Source: Cymodocea nodosa (Eukaryota > Streptophyta > Magnoliopsida > Alismatales > Cymodoceaceae). Taken from it: a stretch of 64,000 nucleotides of DNA. A program made the translations under genes and the position numbers. Positions 59,291 to 64,000 of this stretch are shown piece after piece. How positions within the stretch are numbered: the stretch's first letter is position 1; every line of letters begins with the position of its first letter. Under the pieces are notes generated by a model. The model was not told the origin of the DNA, searched no databases, and worked only from the letters and a program-made list of their open reading frames with translations. The DNA lies in NCBI GenBank assembly GCA_036874045.1, contig CM072337.1, forward strand, positions 21,364,001 to 21,428,000. Direction: 5' to 3'.

Positions 59291-62200
59291 ACCTGACATG
59301 AAATATTCCTTCTCGTTTAACAATAATATTATTAAAATTCAAATTTAAACTATTATTTTTATTTAAAAAATTAATAATAAATTTTGCATTTATATGTCGG
59401 ACAATATTAATTATTTATAATTTTGTAGATGAACTAAGATCCTTCGCACCGGAGAATAATATTACCAAGGCAAAAATGTCATTCTTACTTTACTTATTTT
59501 TGTTGATTTTCATGATTTATAATTATGGCGTACTTTTATTCGTTATTTATAAATACCTGAATAGTATAATTTTTATTTAACTCTTTTTAAATTATAAATA
59601 TTATGAATTAGTCATTCGCAAACTTGAATCACACAATCTACTCTTCTTCTCACTTATATATTCATCACTATTATAAATCGTAGAACTTATTCGTAAATTA
59701 TATTCTTGCCTTTCTTGTAAAACACATTGACTACTCTTGTGAGAATTAGGTCTTACAATGATTAACTTACAGGATACATTTGATAATAAATATTTAAATT
59801 TGATGTATGAAAATAAGTTATTAAAAATCGTTATATTTATATTCCGCATCACCGAATTCATTTAATTTAACAATATCTCGAGCCAGGGAAAAAACCTGCT
59901 GCTACTTTCAGGGCAAGTTCGAATCCCAATATCCCGTTAATTTTTGTTTATGCACTGGCGCAAGTTGATATTTGCTTTGCAGAAGGTAAAATATTGCCAT
60001 AAAAACATATTCTTATTAATTAAAAAGATAGAACGAAAGACTTGGCTTTGCGTTCTCGCATTTTGTATTCAGCCGAGCTGTTGTGTTGGAACTTGTGCAG
60101 TCTTGCATTGTAGTTTTGGACGAATTATTGTTATTATATTGAAGTCCGGCAAAAGACGTTAAGATTTGGAGTCCGATATGGCAATATTGACATATAACTT
60201 TGATTAGATGCTAAAATCAATAAAAGTGTTAATGGATGTCAACGACTCTAACCGTATTGATCTAATTTAATGTAATTAAATTATACCATTGATTTGCCTG
60301 ACACGGTGTTCTAAACTATGTCATGTCGTCAGGGAAAATAATTTAATATGGACGCATAGATCAGTATGATAAATTATTATTTTTTGAAATCGATGTATCA
60401 AATCATAGAATCGGTATGACGAATATGTACACCGTTATTATAAATAATATATTGATTTGATTAGGTTTTTTCAAGTTTAATATATAAATTTTATAATTTA
60501 GTATGTCAAAAAATTTAAAACTATATAGTTGATTAAATACAATACAAATAAATCATAATTTGAAGGTCATGTTTAAATTACCTACTTTTAGGCTTAGTAC
60601 GGCGTGGCACAAACAAACCTTGACAACTTTAAAAAGTATTTTACCAGAACTCGATATTGGGGGAGTGGAAAGAGAGCCCTTCCGTTCATGGGCACAGTTC
60701 ACCGCCCTGGATATTAAAGGCAGATCGGCCCATGAGCTAAAGAAGTCTAAGCATGAAGACCCTTTTCCATCTTCCACGGCTAAATAATAAAGGCTGAGGC
60801 TGAATCTGCACCACCTCCTTCAAGGTCATGGACCTCATGTTCTCCACTTTCGTAGGTCGGCCTGCTCTCCTTGCCTCCTTAGGCTAGAAGGAACTCGTGG
60901 GTGGAAAAGTTGCACTGGCATCACTAATTCTCTACTGCCTTTTGACTCACGCACTAGTGGAAACAATGAAACAAAGCCAAAAAACCCCGAGCTTTTTTTG
61001 TACACGAGTTGATGATGCCTCCATGAATGCTAAAGCAAAAAAGCTGGTCGCGTCTCACATTCCATCTTGGAGCTTTTACAAGATTCCCTTCTTCTTCTTT
61101 TTTAATAACGATACCTTTTGTATTCACTAATTACCAAATCTTGTTATTTTTAGCCAACTGAAACTATGTCAATTATTCACTGAATACTCAAAGATCTGAC
61201 TCACCAACACGTCAACTACATATCCTACATCCAAAAGAAGAGGATGAGATTTCATGGAAAAGTTGGTGGTGACCTGAGTTGTGAGTCATTTTGCTTTTCA
61301 ATATACAATAAGGTGATTTATAAGGTTTAAGACTAAAGAAAATAAATACAACAGAAGCACGATGATGGTGATTGAGATTTTGTTTTCGGATTCTCAAGAG
61401 TCCCTTTTAGTACATCTATATCATTTATTATAACACATATGAATAGATTTTATTTAACTGACTTTTTTTTTTTTTTTTCTAGATAAAATATATCACTTAA
61501 ATTCTTTACTTCAACTCCTATTTAAAAATTTAAATTGAAAATTTAGATCTCTCCAGCTCCATAGAACTGGAGAGAAATCGAGAATCCAATCCATAAATAT
61601 AATGGCATTGCCTTTCGGCCTAAGGATAAGGTAGTTTTTGTTTTCTTTTATAAAGGAAGAAGTGTTTTTCTTAGTTTAAATTTCCTTTTCTCAAAACAGA
61701 GAGTATGCTAACGTTGTGTACCATTGATTAATGCACCTTTGTTGTGAAAGTAACAGAATAAGTGGATTAGGTATAACCTGATCAGCCATTTGAACTCGAA
61801 TCATTAAAAACATACAAGGGTAAAAGTATTTTCTATAATAATCTATTGATTATGTGCTTTTTATCTATCCCATGGACAGCGGTGAGTATTTATCCAACAC
61901 AATTTTTAGCTAATGTATAAAGGACACTTTGCCAAACTAAGCTCGACAGAGAGCCTACCACCCCCTTTTCAATTTTGCGCCATGGTCAGCGATCAAATTT
62001 TTAGCAGCGGATACAATGTTGTGTCAAGGGACTAACAGGGGGACCTTTTTTTTCTGCAACGATGATGTGATTGATTTTGACGCCATTTTCGAATTTGCTT
62101 GTTATTTTTCTTACCAGCTCATGCCATGGAGATGGCGTGAAGGTAATGAGGCAATAGTGGCAAATATGTTGACAGCAGCACCAACACAAACCATTGTGTT

Positions 62201-63377
62201 CAAGGTGGTGGATCGTGGATGTGACAATGGCAATACAATGTTTGAGGCCACAAAGCCTATATTGCAACATGGGCTGAGTTACACATATATATTTACCATT
62301 TGGAACCCAAAGTGGCACTGCACGAGCAATAGACCAGATGGGGTTCAAGGCAGGAATAAAATTAACAGACTACAATACTTAGCTGACATTTTGGAGATCT
62401 ATCATTTGACAAAGCTTTCCCTTTTGTGCAGAGTAAAATGACAATGGAAAAGTAAATTTTCTTGCTATTTTTACTCTTTGGAGTGTAGATTTATTTTGTC
62501 ATCAAGCGATTAGCCATTAACCTTTGTTTATCAAAGATCTCAATCCATGTAAGTTTCTTCTTCCCTTATCTGTTAATTGAACATATGTTGTAACGTATAG
62601 CTTACTCAAACACTGGCCAATAACTCATGGCCAAATGAAATAAGTATTGATTACCAGAAAGGTTGTCATTGGGAGGCATTTATGCAGTATAACATAATAT
62701 GCAGAGGCTTAAATCTGTGTGATATTGACCCCAAGTTTCCATGGCTAGTGGAAATATGCATTTTTATAACATAACATGCAGAAGATTTCTATCAAGTCGA
62801 TTTTGCTCTAAATGTGTGGCAAAAATTAATAGAAAATGTTCTTGCCTCTTTTTAACAACCCCCCCCCCCCCGGGCCCTACTCTCCTTCTCTACCTCGGCC
62901 TTCCTTAACCTCCATTCCCTCATTCTCCCACCTCTAATTTTCACTTCACGTCTTCACCGACCTCCTCAGTGGACCATACAGTTTCCTCTTGATGCTTATA
63001 GAAAACTATTCTGAAGGTCATATTCAGCAGCTATTCAATATGTAAATGAAAATCGAGTAGAAATACAAGAAGACCTTGCAGCCATTTCCACCAAGAGGTT
63101 GAACGCCATAGTGACTCCAAGTGCAACTGATAGTAAGTGTGAGATCAAATAATGACAATTACAACGTACAGACCACAGCCAACCTAAATAGTTCCACAAG
63201 TTAGTGTGCTTATGTTCTCGTCCAATTTCTATTTATTTACATTCAAAATCTAAATAAGCATAATTTAATCGGGAACCACCCAAAAACTGTTGTTTCAGCT
63301 ATACAAAATCCGTACCTTGGCATTATGTTTCCAAGTATACTTCCTCGTAGTCATCAGTTTGATCAAGAGCAGCAGCT
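59291..63377. other. Intergenic, no gene recognised
   Basis: Mostly AT-rich. Two frames stand out in composition but have no recognisable domain: 60560-60787 (plus, 75 codons) and 62016-62441 (plus, 141 codons, no similarity recognised, with a competing minus-strand frame). A T-run lies near 61465-61480 and a C-run near 62861-62872 followed by gggccc. The final 300-400 bases are probably the 3' untranslated region of the NSE1-like gene. Confidence 0.45.
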
Positions 63378-63853
63378 TCAGCGAGGCTTCAATATGGATC
63401 TCTTGGATCTTCTCAATTCTTGAGTGGAAGCAATTGGAACTTCAGATGGTAAGGTACCATCCTCTTTTGCATTAACACCTTCTACTTTGAAACTTCTTAA
63501 TCTCTTCCTAATGTTGGATGGACCGCCACTACTAGGGGCTCTGTCATGAGTTTGAGCTGCTGCTTCTGCTTCAAGTTTACAGCTATTGACCTGTCCATCA
63601 GAAGGATTTAGATCATTTTCCTTTGCAGCAGCTTCTCCATTTCCACCTGGAATATCCCATCGAGTGCCACAGCCAGGACAAATCCTGGGGACCTACAGTT
63701 ACATCAAGTAGTTCCCTATGAAAAACAGGCTTTCTTACCAAGAAAAGTAAAAGGCCATGTGCATTGAATGCTGACCTTTCTATTTGAAAATTTTTGCTTG
63801 AGACAATACCAATGAATTCGAACAGTGCAGTCTTCTTTGCTGCACAAATCAGC
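63378..63853 (-). CDS. NSE1: NSE1-like SMC5/6 complex subunit, last two exons (partial)
   Basis: NSE1 is a RING-type subunit of the SMC5/6 complex used in DNA repair. Two minus-strand exons are in the window: 63776-63853 (26 codons) and 63378-63692 (104 codons plus stop), joined in phase 0 with GT-AG borders. They encode ADLCSKEDCTVRIHWYCL followed by CPGCGTRWDIP. The C-x4-C-x4-H-x2-C then C-x2-C-x3-W spacing fits the C-terminal half of the RING-like domain of NSE1 (zf-RING-like), whose plant members have similar RIHxYCL...CPGCGTxW. A tail of about 90 residues follows, rich in Ser, Glu and Ala with a basic end RRSKRSILKPR. The upstream exons lie beyond the right edge, so the NSE1 call rests on this short domain. 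Confidence 0.7.
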
Positions 63854-64000
63854 CTGTTGTGGTATAGAATAAGGACCTTTATCAACTAGTTAAGTAAAGC
63901 ATTGTCCATTTATGAAAACGGTAAACAAATGATTCAAAATAGCAAGTTGTGATGAATCAGCAACTACATTGATTCTACATGTATCATGCAATGATTTTTC
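63854..64000 (-). other. Intron of the NSE1-like gene running off the window
   Basis: The acceptor CCACAACAG (minus strand) borders exon 63776-63853. The remaining bases are AT-rich with no further exon visible. Confidence 0.6.

Noticed and set aside
59890-59935. tRNA-like T-loop sequence (agttcgaatccc)
   Set aside because: No cloverleaf can be formed from the surrounding bases; perhaps a SINE trace, but no second feature supports it.
62016-62441. 141-codon plus-strand frame
   Set aside because: No recognisable motif and an equally long frame on the other strand; insufficient for a gene call.

Overview
The window is nuclear DNA of a flowering plant. It carries spliced genes with GT-AG introns, plant-specific families (VQ, NDR1/HIN1-like, DUF630/DUF632, membrane steroid-binding protein) and many transposable-element remnants in AT-rich spacers. 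Several first exons are GC-rich while the introns and spacers are AT-rich. This would fit a monocot, perhaps not a grass, but that is an inference only.

Layout. 1-1038: 5' end of a Ty1/copia retrotransposon on the minus strand (gag start, leader with a GC-rich array, primer-binding site, short LTR). 3.4-4.1 kb: a VQ-motif, calmodulin-binding-protein-25-like gene (minus). 6.8-8.7 kb: two non-autonomous inverted-repeat elements with 3-bp target duplications. 9.05-12.6 kb: a two-exon sphingoid base C4-hydroxylase gene (minus), divergent from a four-exon organellar guanylate kinase gene (13.97-20.99 kb, plus) whose introns hold a MITE-like element, a LINE remnant and an LTR remnant. 21.7-22.1 kb: LINE fragment. 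24.2 kb: a decayed LTR of the same type as the one at 0.85-1.04 kb. 26.3-27.1 kb: an intronless NHL gene (plus). 30.0-37.8 kb: a decayed copia element split by a 4,015-bp PIF/Harbinger transposon (33,583-37,597) with TTA target duplications. 38.75-40.15 kb: a two-exon membrane steroid-binding protein gene (plus). 43.06-51.48 kb: a three-exon dnaJ72-like gene (minus) with a 6.5-kb intron that contains a decayed LINE on the opposite strand. 53.03-57.78 kb: a five-exon DUF630/DUF632 gene (minus). 63.38-63.85 kb: the last two exons of an NSE1-like SMC5/6 subunit gene (minus), running off the right edge.

The host genes are ordinary, functionally unrelated single-copy-type genes: lipid hydroxylation, nucleotide metabolism, stress signalling, membrane steroid/haem binding, chaperone, nitrate/leaf-form regulation and DNA repair. 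I see no gene cluster or operon-like system. For the seven complete genes the exon phases join without a break, so their models are internally consistent. The most interesting signal is the Harbinger-into-copia nesting, where the host retroelement's reading continues on both sides of the insertion and fixes its ends to the base.
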